Shown one piece after another: positions 9,314 through 19,039 of a stretch of 64,000 nt of DNA. The position numbers and the translations under genes are program-made. The notes under the pieces were generated by a model. The model was given only the letters and a program-made list of their open reading frames with translations, did no database searches and had not been told where the DNA came from. The stretch is from Aliidiomarina indica (GTDB taxonomy: Bacteria > Pseudomonadota > Gammaproteobacteria > Enterobacterales > Alteromonadaceae), in assembly GCF_015354615.1 (NCBI RefSeq), contig NZ_JACAVQ010000001.1, positions 62,001 through 126,000 on the forward strand. Reading direction: 5' to 3'. Numbering within the stretch: the first letter of the stretch is position 1; each line of letters begins with the position of its first letter.

Positions 9314-10078
9314 ATGAATGATGTGAGAATTCTTGCGTTGCATAGCTCGCAAAGTCACAGTGGCCAATGGCGTAGCCTGCAAACTGCGCTTCACGCAGCT
9401 ATGCCAGAGTTACGTTTAGAGGCCGTTGATTTGATTGGGTACGGGCAAGGGCCCGCACTGATGAAGTCGCCCCATGAGTTTCGATTTGATGATGAACTCA
9501 AGGCGCTTCATGTCGATGGCTCCTTGCACGGTGATGAGCCGTTAGTTTTGCTGGGTCATTCCTATGGTGGTGCCCTGGCGCTGCGGCTTGCCCGCGAGCT
9601 AGGCAAGCAGGTGCTTGGCATTATTTTGTATGAGCCGGTGGCTTTTCATGTACTACCCAAAGATGAGCCGGCGCGCGCGGAAATTGTTGCCATCGCCCAG
9701 AAAATGGATGAACTCAGTGATGTCGATGCGACCGAAGCCTTTGTCGATTACTGGAATCATCCGGGCTATTTTGCGCGCTTGCCTGGGCGAGTGAAAGAGA
9801 TGATGGTGGCGCAGCAACGCAAGGTTCAAGCAGATTTTCATGCTCTTCTCGATGAGCCGGCAGGATTAGCTGATTATCAGAGTGTGAGTTGCCCTGTGCA
9901 TTTATTGCATGGCAGCGAATCACCGTTATCGAGCCGAACTGTGGCCGCGTTGTTAGCCTCAGTGCTGCCCAATTGCCACTGCATTGAAATACCTGCAGGG
10001 CACATGGCGCCGTTAACCGAGCCAGGCTTGGTCAATCCGCATATAGTAAAAGCAATCGAACAGCTGCTCGCGCGTTAA
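9314..10078 (+). CDS. Alpha/beta-hydrolase fold protein
   Basis: 254 residues from the ATG at 9314 (AAGGA at 9298-9302); a GTG at 9305 is too close to that site. The nucleophile elbow GHSYGG follows strand 5. The probable acid is in the HGSESPLSS region and the catalytic His in PAGHMAPLTEP near the C-terminus, giving the full Ser-Asp/Glu-His set in order. The fold fits an esterase or a related hydrolase; no substrate can be named. It follows the MAPEG gene by 18 nt and precedes a MATE pump by 22 nt, so the three may form one detoxification-type transcript (inference). Confidence 0.82.
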   Translation: MNDVRILALHSSQSHSGQWRSLQTALHAAMPELRLEAVDLIGYGQGPALMKSPHEFRFDDELKALHVDGSLHGDEPLVLLGHSYGGALALRLARELGKQVLGIILYEPVAFHVLPKDEPARAEIVAIAQKMDELSDVDATEAFVDYWNHPGYFARLPGRVKEMMVAQQRKVQADFHALLDEPAGLADYQSVSCPVHLLHGSESPLSSRTVAALLASVLPNCHCIEIPAGHMAPLTEPGLVNPHIVKAIEQLLAR

Positions 10079-10100
10079 GTTAGCGCGACGGAGAATGAAC

Positions 10101-11462
10101 ATGCGCCATTTGTGGCCAGAAACCAAAAAGCTTGCTCTGCTTACTGGGCCTATTTTGATTGCGCAACTCACGCAAATGCTGATGGGCGTGGTGGATACCC
10201 TGATGGCAGGGCGGGTGGGGCCAACTGATTTAGCCGCGGTAGCGGTCGGTAGTGCGATTTGGATCCCGTTAACGCTGTTGGTGTTTGGTATGGGCTTGGC
10301 GCTAGCGCCAGTGATTTCCCATTGTGATGGTGCTGGCGATCGCAGCGCGCTGGGGCGTCATGTTCAACAAAGTTTTTATACCTGCACGATTTCCGCGGTA
10401 CTCACCGGTTTACTATTATTGCTCGCCCCTTATTTTTTGGTCGTCATGGATGTAGAGCCGGCGTTTCGGACCATGACCATGGATTATTTGCGCTACATTT
10501 TGTGGGGGCTGCCAGCCTTCGTTGTGTATGTGGTGCTGCGCAATTTTTGCGAGGGTTTGTCGCACACCATGCCGTCGCTGGTCATTGGCGTGATAGGCTT
10601 GCTGATTAATATTCCAGCCAACTATATCTTTATTTACGGCAAGTTCGGGATGCCGGCCTTCGGTGGTGCTGGGGCAGGCATTGCTTCGGCTATTGTATTG
10701 TGGGGAATGGCGGCGAGTTTATTGCTGTATGTGCTGTGCTCACAGCGCTATCGTAAACTCAATTTACTGCAAAAGTGGCATCTGCCGGACTGGGATGACA
10801 TGTGGCACTTTGTGCGCTTAGGCTTTCCTATCTCGATGGCGCTATTTTTCGAAACTAGCTTGTTTGCGGCAGTGGCTATTCTGATTGCGCCGTTAGGCAC
10901 CATCATGGTGTCGGGCCATCAAATCGCTTTAAACGTGTCCTCGGTGGTGTATATGGTGCCGTTGAGCTTAAGTATGGCAGTCACCTTGCGGGTTGGCTTC
11001 GCTCTGGGCGCTCAGAAGCCCGAGGATGCCATGAATGCGTATAAGATAGCCATGTTGATGGGTGTGACTTTTGCTGCCGTGAATGGCCTCGGGATGTGGC
11101 TTGGTGGGCAATGGCTGGCAAGTTTGTACACCGAGAACCGAGAAATCATCGAATTGGCAGGCACCTTGTTAGCCTTGGCCGCCATTTTTACGGTGTCTGA
11201 CACCTTTCAAGCCATCTCAATTGGCGCATTGCGGGGGTATAAAGATACCCGCGCTTCGATGATCGTTACCTTAATCGCCTATTGGCCCTTTGGATTAACT
11301 GTAGGCGTCGTTCTGGGATTAACGGATTGGGTGGTGCCGCGCATGGGTGCCGCTGGCTTCTGGATCGGCTTTATATCAGGCCTCAGCGTGGCCGCCGTTC
11401 TCCTCACCATCCGCCTCTTCCGCGTCCACCGCCGCTGGCAAACAGTTCCACCCCAGGGGTAG
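10101..11462 (+). CDS. MATE-family multidrug efflux protein (NorM-like)
   Basis: 453 residues from the ATG at 10101; the CGGAG site at 10089-10093 is too close to the ATG at 10095. About twelve hydrophobic helices are visible and the protein has the two-fold MATE layout: QLTQMLMGVVDTLMAGRVG near the N-terminus and VSGHQIALNVSSVVYMVPL at the start of the second half, both typical of NorM. Such pumps expel cationic drugs in exchange for Na+ or H+. The last residues (VPPQG) and the stop codon are encoded by a small palindromic repeat, so the C-terminus has probably been altered by repeat insertion. Confidence 0.9.
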   Translation: MRHLWPETKKLALLTGPILIAQLTQMLMGVVDTLMAGRVGPTDLAAVAVGSAIWIPLTLLVFGMGLALAPVISHCDGAGDRSALGRHVQQSFYTCTISAVLTGLLLLLAPYFLVVMDVEPAFRTMTMDYLRYILWGLPAFVVYVVLRNFCEGLSHTMPSLVIGVIGLLINIPANYIFIYGKFGMPAFGGAGAGIASAIVLWGMAASLLLYVLCSQRYRKLNLLQKWHLPDWDDMWHFVRLGFPISMALFFETSLFAAVAILIAPLGTIMVSGHQIALNVSSVVYMVPLSLSMAVTLRVGFALGAQKPEDAMNAYKIAMLMGVTFAAVNGLGMWLGGQWLASLYTENREIIELAGTLLALAAIFTVSDTFQAISIGALRGYKDTRASMIVTLIAYWPFGLTVGVVLGLTDWVVPRMGAAGFWIGFISGLSVAAVLLTIRLFRVHRRWQTVPPQG

Positions 11463-11466
11463 AGCT
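11444..11466. repeat. CCCCWGGGG palindrome spanning two stop codons
   Basis: A 23-bp imperfect palindrome (AGTTCCACC-CCAGG-GGTAGAGCT) lies at the convergent ends of the MATE gene and hisIE. It contains the MATE stop TAG (11460-11462) and the first bases of the hisIE stop (11465-11467). Two more copies lie at 12148-12207. Confidence 0.8.
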
Positions 11467-12094
11467 ATTTACGGCGGCTGCGCAGGGTGTTGACGACGTC
11501 GGTGAGGGAAAGATCGCGCGCTTGCAGCACGACCAATAAGTGATAAAGCAAATCGGCACTTTCATTGAGTAGGGCGTCGTCGTCTTGTGCCACTGCAGCG
11601 AGAGCCACTTCGACCCCTTCTTCTCCTACTTTTTGCGCACAGCGACGAATGCCATCGCTAAGTAGTTTTGCGGTATAGCTTGACCCTGCATCGCCAGCAG
11701 CTAATGCCGCTTTGCGCGCAGCAATGGTGCGTTCTAACTCAATCAATTCACTGGCGACAGGCTGCTCTTCCGGCGACCAGCAACACTCGTTGCCTAAGTG
11801 GCAGGTAGGACCTTGAGGGTGGGCAAGCGCCAAAATGGCATCGTTATCACAATCCGCGGTTAATGACACCAGTTTGAGGGTATGGCCGGAGCTTTCTCCT
11901 TTCGTCCACAGGCGCTGTTTACTGCGGCTGAAGAAGGTAACATTGCCGCTGCTCAAGGTTGATTGTAGTGCTTCTTCATTCATATAGCCTTGCATAAGTA
12001 AGCGACCACTTTCAAAGTCCTGCACCATGCATGGGAGTAACCCTTGCATTTTATCCCATGCCAGCTCATTGAGGTTGTCTGGGTTAATTTTCAT
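11465..12094 (-). CDS. hisI: Phosphoribosyl-AMP cyclohydrolase / phosphoribosyl-ATP pyrophosphatase
   Basis: A bifunctional HisIE of 209 residues that carries out steps 2 and 3 of histidine synthesis. The N-terminal cyclohydrolase half has QGYMNEEALQ, the Asp cluster TADCDNDA and the Cys ligands TCHLGNECCW. The C-terminal pyrophosphatase half has LERTIAARK, KVGEEGVEVALAA and ESADLLYHLLV. The start chosen is at 12094, with AAGGA 5 nt before it; a longer frame to 12139 lacks a ribosome site. It is the last gene of the his operon and is separated from hisF by a palindrome pair. Confidence 0.95.
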   Translation of the reverse strand: MKINPDNLNELAWDKMQGLLPCMVQDFESGRLLMQGYMNEEALQSTLSSGNVTFFSRSKQRLWTKGESSGHTLKLVSLTADCDNDAILALAHPQGPTCHLGNECCWSPEEQPVASELIELERTIAARKAALAAGDAGSSYTAKLLSDGIRRCAQKVGEEGVEVALAAVAQDDDALLNESADLLYHLLVVLQARDLSLTDVVNTLRSRRK

Positions 12095-12147
12095 AACATC
12101 GTCCTTTTGACTCTGTGTAAATCGTTCTTCAACACGCACTGCCGTCG

Positions 12148-12207
12148 AGTTCTGCCCCTGGGGTGGAACTTGGTGTCGCCGTTGAGTTCCACCCCAGGGG
12201 CGGAACT
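12148..12207. repeat. Inverted pair of CCCCWGGGG palindromes between hisF and hisI
   Basis: Two 23-bp palindromes, at 12148-12170 and 12185-12207, are reverse complements of each other with one wobble position and are separated by 14 nt. Each can fold alone, or the pair can form a single 23-bp hairpin. The right arm ends 1 nt before the hisF stop codon. The position inside an operon suggests an effect on mRNA stability or on hisI expression (inference). Confidence 0.85.
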
Positions 12208-12208
12208 G

Positions 12209-12982
12209 TTAGGCGCGGATGGTGATACCGGCGTTGCGTAACTGGTGTTTGAGTTCATCCATGGGGATGATGCCTTTGTGAAATACGGAGGCGGCGAGGG
12301 CGCCGTCGACGTTGGCTTCACGAAAAACATCGATAAAGTGTTCTATCGCCCCGGCGCCGCCAGATGCAATTAAGGGGACGCTGCATTGCGCGCGAATTGC
12401 GGCAAGTTGCTTCACATCGTAGCCTTGCCGAACGCCATCCTGATTCATGCAATTGAGTACAATTTCACCGGCACCACGCGCAATCACTTCTTGCACCCAA
12501 TCAGCGGTTTGCCATTGCGTTTTGAGCGTTCGGGTTTCATCGCCAGTAAATTGATACACCTCATATTCGCCAGATTCTGCGTTAAAGAAGCTATCTACCC
12601 CAATAACCACACATTGCTGTCCAAACTCATCAACCAATTCATTAATTAGCTCGGGGCGCCGCAGCGCCGGGGAGTTCACCGAAATTTTGTCGGCACCCAT
12701 GGCCAGTATATCCCGTGCCTGTTCGACGCTTTGAATACCGCCGGCCACTGCAAACGGAATATTGATCACTTCCGCCACACGACTCACCCAGGACTTATCC
12801 ACAACACGATTATCGGAGCTGGCGGTAATATCGTAAAATACCAGTTCATCGGCACCTTCCGCGGCATAGCGGGTGGCCAAGGGTACGATATCGCCAACCA
12901 CTTCATGATTGCGAAATTGCACGCCTTTCACCACCTGACCGGCGCGCACATCAAGACACGGGATTATGCGTTTTGCCAGCAT
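12209..12982 (-). CDS. hisF: Imidazole glycerol phosphate synthase, cyclase subunit
   Basis: 257-residue (beta/alpha)8 barrel that uses ammonia from HisH to close the imidazole ring. The catalytic aspartates D11 (RIIPCLDV) and D130 (VVIGVDSFF) are present, as are the phosphate-binding loops FAVAGGIQS and LIASGGAGA. The stop codon lies beside a palindromic repeat. The start overlaps the hisA end by 19 nt. Confidence 0.97.
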   Translation of the reverse strand: MLAKRIIPCLDVRAGQVVKGVQFRNHEVVGDIVPLATRYAAEGADELVFYDITASSDNRVVDKSWVSRVAEVINIPFAVAGGIQSVEQARDILAMGADKISVNSPALRRPELINELVDEFGQQCVVIGVDSFFNAESGEYEVYQFTGDETRTLKTQWQTADWVQEVIARGAGEIVLNCMNQDGVRQGYDVKQLAAIRAQCSVPLIASGGAGAIEHFIDVFREANVDGALAASVFHKGIIPMDELKHQLRNAGITIRA

Positions 12983-13701
12983 GCGAGTGCCTCCTCAAGG
13001 GTAAACTTCCCGGTTAGTAGGGCTTTCCCTAAAATCACACTATCGCAATTCACCGCGGCGAGTTGAACCAGATCATCGAGGCTAGCGACGCCACCCGAAG
13101 CTTGCCAAACAATGCTTGGATAAGCACTTTTGAGGTCGGCATAAAGTGCCACATTTGAGCCTTGCAAGGTGCCATCGCGGCTAATATCGGTGCAAAGTAC
13201 ATGACGCAGCCCACGTTCTATATACTGGTTGAGCAAATCATCAAGGGTAACGCTACTTTTCTCTTGCCAACCCTCTGTGGCTAGCCAACGTTGCCCGTTG
13301 TCATCGATAAAGATATCCAGCGCGAGTACAATCGCCTCTGGACCAAATTCGTCCAGCCAAGCCAACACCGTCTCAGGATCCTTCACGGCTTTAGAACCAA
13401 TCACCGCACGTTTTACACCCGCGTCTAGCAGGCCGACTACATCATCGCGAGTACGAATGCCTCCGCCGGTTTGGATAGGCAAGCCGGTGGCTTCGGTTAT
13501 GGCTTGTAGTAGCGGCAGTTGGCGCTTTTCAATATCTCGGGCGCCGTCTAAATCCACTAAATGCAAAAACTTGGCACCGGCATCGCGGTAGGCTGTGGCC
13601 ACCGCAATGGGATCAGCATGATAGGTAGTTTGTTGGTTAAAATCACCTTGGTATAAACGCACCACTTCGCCACGAATGAGGTCTAAGGCAGGGATCAGCA
13701 T
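12964..13701 (-). CDS. hisA: ProFAR isomerase HisA
   Basis: 245-residue (beta/alpha)8 isomerase that opens the ribose ring of ProFAR. D8 (IPALDLI) and the second-half Asp in [10 protein letters not shown] are the catalytic pair. [15 protein letters not shown] and [11 protein letters not shown] are the usual HisA/HisF phosphate-loop blocks. It overlaps hisF by 19 nt and hisH by 7 nt, so the genes are probably translationally coupled. Confidence 0.97.
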   Translation of the reverse strand: MLIPALDLIRGEVVRLYQGDFNQQTTYHADPIAVATAYRDAGAKFLHLVDLDGARDIEKRQLPLLQAITEATGLPIQTGGGIRTRDDVVGLLDAGVKRAVIGSKAVKDPETVLAWLDEFGPEAIVLALDIFIDDNGQRWLATEGWQEKSSVTLDDLLNQYIERGLRHVLCTDISRDGTLQGSNVALYADLKSAYPSIVWQASGGVASLDDLVQLAAVNCDSVILGKALLTGKFTLEEALACWQNA

Positions 13702-14294
13702 GATAACTCCAAAAAATTCTTTAATACGCGGGCTCCATCGGAGCCTGAACGTTCAGGGTGAAACTGCACCCCCATAAAATTATCTCGGGCTATGGCCCCC
13801 GAGAACGCTTGCGTGTACTCGCATTTGGCAATGGTGAACTCTGAAACCGGGGCCGCGTAACTGTGCACGTAATAGAACCAAGGGTCCTGTAAACCGGCAA
13901 ACAGAGGGTGATCGCCCACTTGCGTTTGATTCCACCCCATATGAGGTAACGGCTTATGCTTGGCTGTCGTCATCCGCTCGATACTGCCAGGAATAACACC
14001 TAAGCAATCAATTCGTCCGCTAGCAGATTCGTCGGAACTTTCGGTTAGCATTTGCATGCCCAAACACACCCCAAGCATTGGCTGGGTTAGCGAGCGCAAC
14101 GTATCAACTAGGGCAAGCCCATGTAAAGAGCGCATTGCTGCGGCTGCCGTGCCGACACCGGGCAGCACTACGCGCTCAGCATTACGGATAATCTCTGGAT
14201 CGGCGCTAATGATTGGGGTTACGCCTAAGCGGCGAAAGGCAAAATCGACTGAGGCCAAATTGGCAACCCGTGTGTTCACAATCACCAGACTCAT
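13695..14294 (-). CDS. hisH: Imidazole glycerol phosphate synthase, glutaminase subunit
   Basis: 199-residue class I glutamine amidotransferase that supplies ammonia to HisF. The nucleophile is C77 (MLGVCLGMQ) and the His/Glu pair is in [15 protein letters not shown] near residue 44 is the N-terminal oxyanion-side block. It overlaps hisB by 4 nt and hisA by 7 nt. Confidence 0.97.
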   Translation of the reverse strand: MSLVIVNTRVANLASVDFAFRRLGVTPIISADPEIIRNAERVVLPGVGTAAAAMRSLHGLALVDTLRSLTQPMLGVCLGMQMLTESSDESASGRIDCLGVIPGSIERMTTAKHKPLPHMGWNQTQVGDHPLFAGLQDPWFYYVHSYAAPVSEFTIAKCEYTQAFSGAIARDNFMGVQFHPERSGSDGARVLKNFLELSC

Positions 14295-15364
14295 GCCAAC
14301 ACTCCCTTACTCGATGGCATTTCGCTGCCTTGCTTACGAATGGCTTGGCGTAGGCCTCTACCAAATACTTTAAACAAGCTTTCAACCTGGTGATGAGCGT
14401 TGCCTTCGGTGGTACTTAAGTGCAGCGATATTTTCATGGTATCGCATAGGCTTCGGAAAAAGTGCGGTACCATCTGCGTACCCAATTGGCCCACGGTTTC
14501 CGCGCTAAAGTCGGCATCGAAAACCAGAAAGGGTCGTCCGGAAATATCCAATACGCACTCGGCGCGACATTCATCCATAGGGAGCACAAACCCAAACCGT
14601 CCGATTCCGCGTTTATCACCTAATGCTTTGTGCAGCGCTTCACCGAGAGCGAGCGCGGTATCTTCCACGGTGTGGTGATCATCAATGTGAAGGTCACCGG
14701 TTACCGACACTTGCAATGAAAAGCCGCCGTGGGTGGCGATTTGCTCCAGCATGTGGTCGAAAAAACCAAGTCCGGTGTGAATGGCGATAGGGCCGGGGGC
14801 GTCGAAGTTCACCGCAATGTTTATATCAGTTTCTTTCGTAGTACGGGTTACTTTGGCAGTGCGCGGAGCCGAGGTTAAGTGTGCGACGATCTGTTTCCAA
14901 CCATTCGTTTCACGGCTATAGCGAATGCCTTTAATGCCCATGTTGGCGGCCAATTGCAAATCAGTATCACGATCACCAATGACAGCGGATTGGGTGAAAT
15001 CGACTAATCCTTCCTGTAAATACCGCTGCACCAAGCCGAGCTTGGGCTTACGGCAGGTGCAGTTGTCGTCCTCAAAGTGAGGACAAATAAGCACCTCATC
15101 AAAGCGGATATCGTGGGCTGCAAATAACGCCATCATGGCGTCATGGGGGGCATCAAAGTCTGCTTGCGGAAAGCTGTCGGTTCCCAGACCGTCTTGGTTA
15201 CTGACCATAACCAAGCGATAGCCCGCTGCCTGCAGATCTTGCAATGCATTGACGACATGGGGCTCATACACCAGCTTATCGAGGCGATCGAGTTGCTTAT
15301 CAATAGGGGGTTCTTCTACCAGGGTGCCGTCCCGGTCGATAAATAAAATCTTTTGCTGTGCCAT
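14291..15364 (-). CDS. hisB: Histidinol-phosphatase / imidazoleglycerol-phosphate dehydratase
   Basis: Bifunctional HisB, 357 residues, as in enterobacteria. The N-terminal HAD phosphatase has FIDRDGT (D10, D12) and the zinc-site cysteine/histidine cluster [15 protein letters not shown]. The dehydratase half starts near residue 168 with metal-binding motifs [21 protein letters not shown] and the C-terminal [11 protein letters not shown]. It performs steps 7 and 9 of the pathway. Confidence 0.97.
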   Translation of the reverse strand: MAQQKILFIDRDGTLVEEPPIDKQLDRLDKLVYEPHVVNALQDLQAAGYRLVMVSNQDGLGTDSFPQADFDAPHDAMMALFAAHDIRFDEVLICPHFEDDNCTCRKPKLGLVQRYLQEGLVDFTQSAVIGDRDTDLQLAANMGIKGIRYSRETNGWKQIVAHLTSAPRTAKVTRTTKETDINIAVNFDAPGPIAIHTGLGFFDHMLEQIATHGGFSLQVSVTGDLHIDDHHTVEDTALALGEALHKALGDKRGIGRFGFVLPMDECRAECVLDISGRPFLVFDADFSAETVGQLGTQMVPHFFRSLCDTMKISLHLSTTEGNAHHQVESLFKVFGRGLRQAIRKQGSEMPSSKGVLA

Positions 15365-15378
15365 AAAATCCTCCGGGA

Positions 15379-16482
15379 TTAAGCCGCTGGCGCGTAGTTT
15401 GCCAGCACCTCTAATAATCGTTCATTCTCTTCGGGGCTGCCTACAGTAATACGCACGCATTCGCTAAGCCCTAGTTGCGCCGATTGATTGCGCAGCAGAA
15501 TACCTTCTGCCTGACAGTGCTGCATAAGCGCTGCGGCATTTTCCACCTGAATCAAAATGAAGTTGGTGACGCTCGGTACCATGGTACGCACCCAAGAAAA
15601 CGTAGGAAGCACGGTCAGTAAGGCTTCTCGTTCCGCCACAATCTCAATGGTATTTTGTCGGGTTACCAAGCGTTCATCGAGTCTGAGCGCCTGACGGGCA
15701 ATTTGCACACTCACATCGGGCAGTGGATAGGGAGCTAGCACAGGCAACAGCGCATCTACGATAGATTTATTGGCTAAGGTGAAGCCAACGCGAATTCCCG
15801 CAAGCCCGAAGGCTTTCGATAACGTGCGCATCACTACCACGTTTTCGTATTGGTCCAAATAGCGCGCCATAGTGGTCGAGGCTGGTTGATCGACAAACTC
15901 GATATAGGCTTCATCCACCACCACCAGCGCCTTACCTGCACACATGGCAATCACGGCTTCCATATCTTGCTGACGCAACTGATTACCTAGCGGGTTTGAT
16001 GGGTTGCACAAAAACACGACTTTCACCGAATTTGCACTGTCGTTTAGCGCCGCTTCGATGCCTTTTAAATCAAGTTGCCAATTTTCTTTTTGTAGTGGCA
16101 CTGTGATGGTTTCGTTATGGTTAATCGCCGCCGAAATGGCATACATCCCATAGGTAGGCGGACAAATTAGAATTTGGTCGCGGCCAGGCTCGCAAAAGGT
16201 GCGAATGAGTAGCTCTATACTTTCATCACTGCCCCGGTGGCTTACCACTTGCTCTGGGTTCACGCCAGCGTAATCCGCATAGGCTTTATTGAGTGCTTGA
16301 TTTTGAAAGTCTGGATAACGATTAAGATCATCCGTAGCAACCTGATAGGCACGACCAAAGGGCGATTCATTGGCATTGAGCCAAATTGAACCGCCCGACA
16401 TGCTGCGGCGCGCTGATGCATAGGGGGTAAAGCTGCGCAGGTGTGGACGCAGCATCGATTGAATCCAAGATAATTGATTCAT
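15379..16482 (-). CDS. hisC: Histidinol-phosphate aminotransferase
   Basis: 367-residue PLP-dependent class II aminotransferase. The PLP lysine is in [14 protein letters not shown], and NPSNPLG and [10 protein letters not shown] are the cofactor-binding blocks. It overlaps the end of hisD by 4 nt and is followed by hisB after a 14-nt spacer. Confidence 0.96.
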   Translation of the reverse strand: MNQLSWIQSMLRPHLRSFTPYASARRSMSGGSIWLNANESPFGRAYQVATDDLNRYPDFQNQALNKAYADYAGVNPEQVVSHRGSDESIELLIRTFCEPGRDQILICPPTYGMYAISAAINHNETITVPLQKENWQLDLKGIEAALNDSANSVKVVFLCNPSNPLGNQLRQQDMEAVIAMCAGKALVVVDEAYIEFVDQPASTTMARYLDQYENVVVMRTLSKAFGLAGIRVGFTLANKSIVDALLPVLAPYPLPDVSVQIARQALRLDERLVTRQNTIEIVAEREALLTVLPTFSWVRTMVPSVTNFILIQVENAAALMQHCQAEGILLRNQSAQLGLSECVRITVGSPEENERLLEVLANYAPAA

Positions 16483-17816
16483 GACTGTGACTCCTGTTGC
16501 GCGCGATCCCTGCTGAAACGCTCGCTATCTAAACGCAAGGATACGGCGCGCAAGTGCGCATCGAGAGATTCTTCTGCGGCCAGATCGATAATAGCACTAC
16601 CGAGTGCCTCTAAACCTTGGGCGCTCACGGTTTGTACGGTGTAGCGGCGGTAAAAATCAAGCAATCCTAAGCTGCTGTAGTTACGCGCAAACCCGTAGGT
16701 AGGCAATACATGGTTGGTCCCTGTGGCATAGTCGCCCCCAGACTCGGGCGTGTAGTGCCCGACAAAGATAGATCCAGCGCGGGTGAGTTGATCAAGCCAA
16801 GTTTCAGGCGCCGAGAGTTGAATGCTTAAATGCTCAGGGGCATAAGATTCGCTAATGGCTACCGCTTCGGCAAGATCTTGGGTGCGAATTAAACTGCTGG
16901 CGGCCATGGCTTGGGCGGCGATATCCCGTCGTGGCAAAGCGTGTAATTGGCTTTCTAGTTCGACTTGGACGGCTTCTAGCAATGCCATCGAAGGGCTTAA
17001 GCAAATCACCTGTGAATCAGGCCCGTGTTCTGCTTGTGATAGTAAATCGGCAGCAACAAACGCCGGCTCTGCGGAATCATCTGCGATAACGAGCAGTTCC
17101 GAGGGACCTGCAGGTAAATCAATTGCCGGCCCACCAGCGCGCTGGCTGACTTGTTGCTTGGCTTCGGTAACATAACTATTACCAGGGCCAAATATTTTAT
17201 CTACCGCTGGAATGGTTTCGGTACCCATCGCTAGGGCCGCAATTGCCTGTGCTCCGCCGCCAAGATATACCGCGGTGACACCACATTGCACGGCAGCGTA
17301 ACAAATCGCTGGTGTTAATTCGCCGGCACTATTAGGTGGGCTAATTAAGACACGGGTAGGGCAGTTGGCGATTTGCGCCGGCACCCCCAACATAAGTACG
17401 GTGCTGGGTAAGCTGGCGCTCCCTCCGGGAATATAAAGACCTACCGAACCCATGGCTGCAAAGCGCTGTTCGCATTGCACGCCCGGCATGGTCTCTACCT
17501 TTACGGCGGTGGGTTGTTGCGCCTCGTGGAAACAGCGAATGTTGTTGTAGGCGGTATCAATGGCGGCCTTCACGTTGCTCGGGGTTTGTTCTGCAAGGGC
17601 ACGCACCCGACGCATGGGCAATTCCGTTTGGGTGAGGCGAACCTTGTCAAAACGGGCAGTTAGTTCCAGCAGCGCCGCATCGCCACGGGTGCTGACATCG
17701 GCGATAATGGTCGCTACTTGCTCTCGAAGCGCGGCGCTGACCTCTTGCACCGGCCGCCGCAAACATTGTGTGCGCTGCGCCGAGTCCATTGTTTGCCAAT
17801 TCAGAATTTGTTGCAT
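16479..17816 (-). CDS. hisD: Histidinol dehydrogenase
   Basis: 445-residue zinc enzyme that oxidises histidinol to histidine in two NAD-dependent steps. Family blocks include GLYIPGGSASLPSTVLML, DKIFGPGNSYVTEAKQ, DLPAGPSELLVIAD, DLLSQAEHGPDSQV and SYAPEHLSI. The length matches E. coli HisD (434) closely. It follows hisG after 3 nt. Confidence 0.97.
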   Translation of the reverse strand: MQQILNWQTMDSAQRTQCLRRPVQEVSAALREQVATIIADVSTRGDAALLELTARFDKVRLTQTELPMRRVRALAEQTPSNVKAAIDTAYNNIRCFHEAQQPTAVKVETMPGVQCEQRFAAMGSVGLYIPGGSASLPSTVLMLGVPAQIANCPTRVLISPPNSAGELTPAICYAAVQCGVTAVYLGGGAQAIAALAMGTETIPAVDKIFGPGNSYVTEAKQQVSQRAGGPAIDLPAGPSELLVIADDSAEPAFVAADLLSQAEHGPDSQVICLSPSMALLEAVQVELESQLHALPRRDIAAQAMAASSLIRTQDLAEAVAISESYAPEHLSIQLSAPETWLDQLTRAGSIFVGHYTPESGGDYATGTNHVLPTYGFARNYSSLGLLDFYRRYTVQTVSAQGLEALGSAIIDLAAEESLDAHLRAVSLRLDSERFSRDRAQQESQS

Positions 17817-17819
17817 GGC

Positions 17820-18716
17820 TTACCCCATCATTTTTTCAATCGGCATCACTAGAATTGAGCTACAGCCCAAGGCTTTCAGTTGTTCCATGGTTTCCCAGAA
17901 CAAGTTCTCGGTACTGACCACGTGAACCGCAACTTGGCTGTCGCTGTGACTCAATGGCAGCACGGTGGGGCGTTCTGCGCCAGGTAAAATCGCCTCGACT
18001 TCTTCAAGCCGGTCTTTCGGTGCGTGCAGCATGATGTATTTGCTTTCTTTCGCAAGTTGCACGCCATCTAGACGCGTAAGCAGTTTCTCCACGAGGGCTT
18101 GTTTTGATGCACTTAAGGCCTCTGAGCGTTGGATGATTTGCACTTGCGAGCGGAAGATGACCTCCTGTTCAACCAGGCCATTGGCCTCCAAGGTTGCGCC
18201 GGTTGATACTAAATCACAGATGGCATCGGCCAGACCTGCCCGCGGGGCCACTTCTACGGAACCGGTGAGCATCACGGTGCGCGCATTAACGCCTTGTTGC
18301 TTTAAGTAGCTTTCAAGCAAGCGTGGGTAAGTGGTGGCAATTTTCTTTCCGTTAAGATCCTGTAGCCCTTGATAGTTCTCTTCTTTCGGAACCGCCACAC
18401 TCAATCGGCAGAAGCCAAAATCGAGACGGCGTAATGGTGTAAAGCCGTTAGCTTGTTGTTTAATGGCGCGTTCGAGACGCTCTTCTTCCAACACATTCTC
18501 GCCCACTAAACCTAAATCAACGACCCCATCCATCACTAAGCCAGGAATGTCGTCATCGCGCACGCGCAATAAGTCGACCGGATGACTCGTGCTGTGGGCC
18601 ATGAGCCGGGCCTCGTGCAGGTTAAATTTCACCCCGCAGGCTTCGAGCAATTTCATTGATTCTTTGCTCAGGCGCCCTGATTTTTGTACCGCGATGGTTA
18701 AACGTTCGTTGCTCAT
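17820..18716 (-). CDS. hisG: ATP phosphoribosyltransferase (long form)
   Basis: First enzyme of histidine synthesis, 298 residues. This is the long HisG with a C-terminal regulatory domain (from about [14 protein letters not shown]), which confers histidine feedback inhibition without HisZ. The PRPP-binding region with the SGATLEANG-type block (here [11 protein letters not shown]) is present. It is the first structural gene after the hisL attenuator. Confidence 0.97.
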   Translation of the reverse strand: MSNERLTIAVQKSGRLSKESMKLLEACGVKFNLHEARLMAHSTSHPVDLLRVRDDDIPGLVMDGVVDLGLVGENVLEEERLERAIKQQANGFTPLRRLDFGFCRLSVAVPKEENYQGLQDLNGKKIATTYPRLLESYLKQQGVNARTVMLTGSVEVAPRAGLADAICDLVSTGATLEANGLVEQEVIFRSQVQIIQRSEALSASKQALVEKLLTRLDGVQLAKESKYIMLHAPKDRLEEVEAILPGAERPTVLPLSHSDSQVAVHVVSTENLFWETMEQLKALGCSSILVMPIEKMMG

Positions 18717-18750
18717 GGTGTATGTCCTGTATTGGTCTTACAAATTCATT

Positions 18751-18788
18751 AAAAAAGCCCCGGTAAGGTACGCTTCCGGGGCTTTTTT
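18751..18788 (-). terminator. his attenuator terminator
   Basis: On the minus strand AAAAAAGCCCCGG and CCGGGGCTTTTTT form a 13-bp stem ending in a U tract, between the hisL stop and the hisG start. The loop holds GGAAGCGTACC, which can pair instead with an upstream strand (see the attenuator entry). Confidence 0.92.
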
Positions 18789-18846
18789 CGATTGATTCTG
18801 GAAGGTACCGGATAGGAACGGTCCTTCCTCACTGTGGAAAGGCCGC

Positions 18847-18936
18847 TCAGTGGGGATGGTGATGATGATGCAATACAACGCCTGAACGCGGTGATGCGTT
18901 CACTATGCCTTGATTGAAGTTGTATAGATAATTCAT
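18847..18936 (-). CDS. hisL: his operon leader peptide
   Basis: A 29-residue ORF with AAGG 8 nt before its ATG. It ends in VVLHHHHHPH, so six of its last seven residues are histidine (five in a row, a proline, one more). It sits directly before the attenuator stem-loops and hisG. The peptide is a histidine-supply sensor: ribosome stalling at the His codons changes the RNA fold. It is too short for standard gene calling and is longer than the 16-residue E. coli HisL. Confidence 0.88.
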   Translation of the reverse strand: MNYLYNFNQGIVNASPRSGVVLHHHHHPH

Positions 18937-19039
18937 CATCTACGCCTTGATTTTCTGTCTTTCCTGAAAAAGTTGTATGAATTCTATCAGCCAAGTATAA
19001 AAAAGCAAGCACTCTTTTGTGTAACCTTACCGGCGCCTT

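Larger units (their letters stand above)
18751..18936 (-). promoter_or_regulatory. his operon transcription attenuator
   Basis: The leader has the alternating pairings of a his attenuator. After the His codons, CACTG near the hisL end can pair with CAGTG. GGAAGGACCG can pair with CGGTACCTTCC (18800-18828, ten pairs and one bulge). GGTACCTTCC can instead pair with GGAAGCGTACC in the terminator loop, which would break the terminator at 18751-18788. Stalling at the His codons would favour read-through into hisG. The pairings are visible; the mechanism is known from E. coli and inferred here. Confidence 0.85.
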
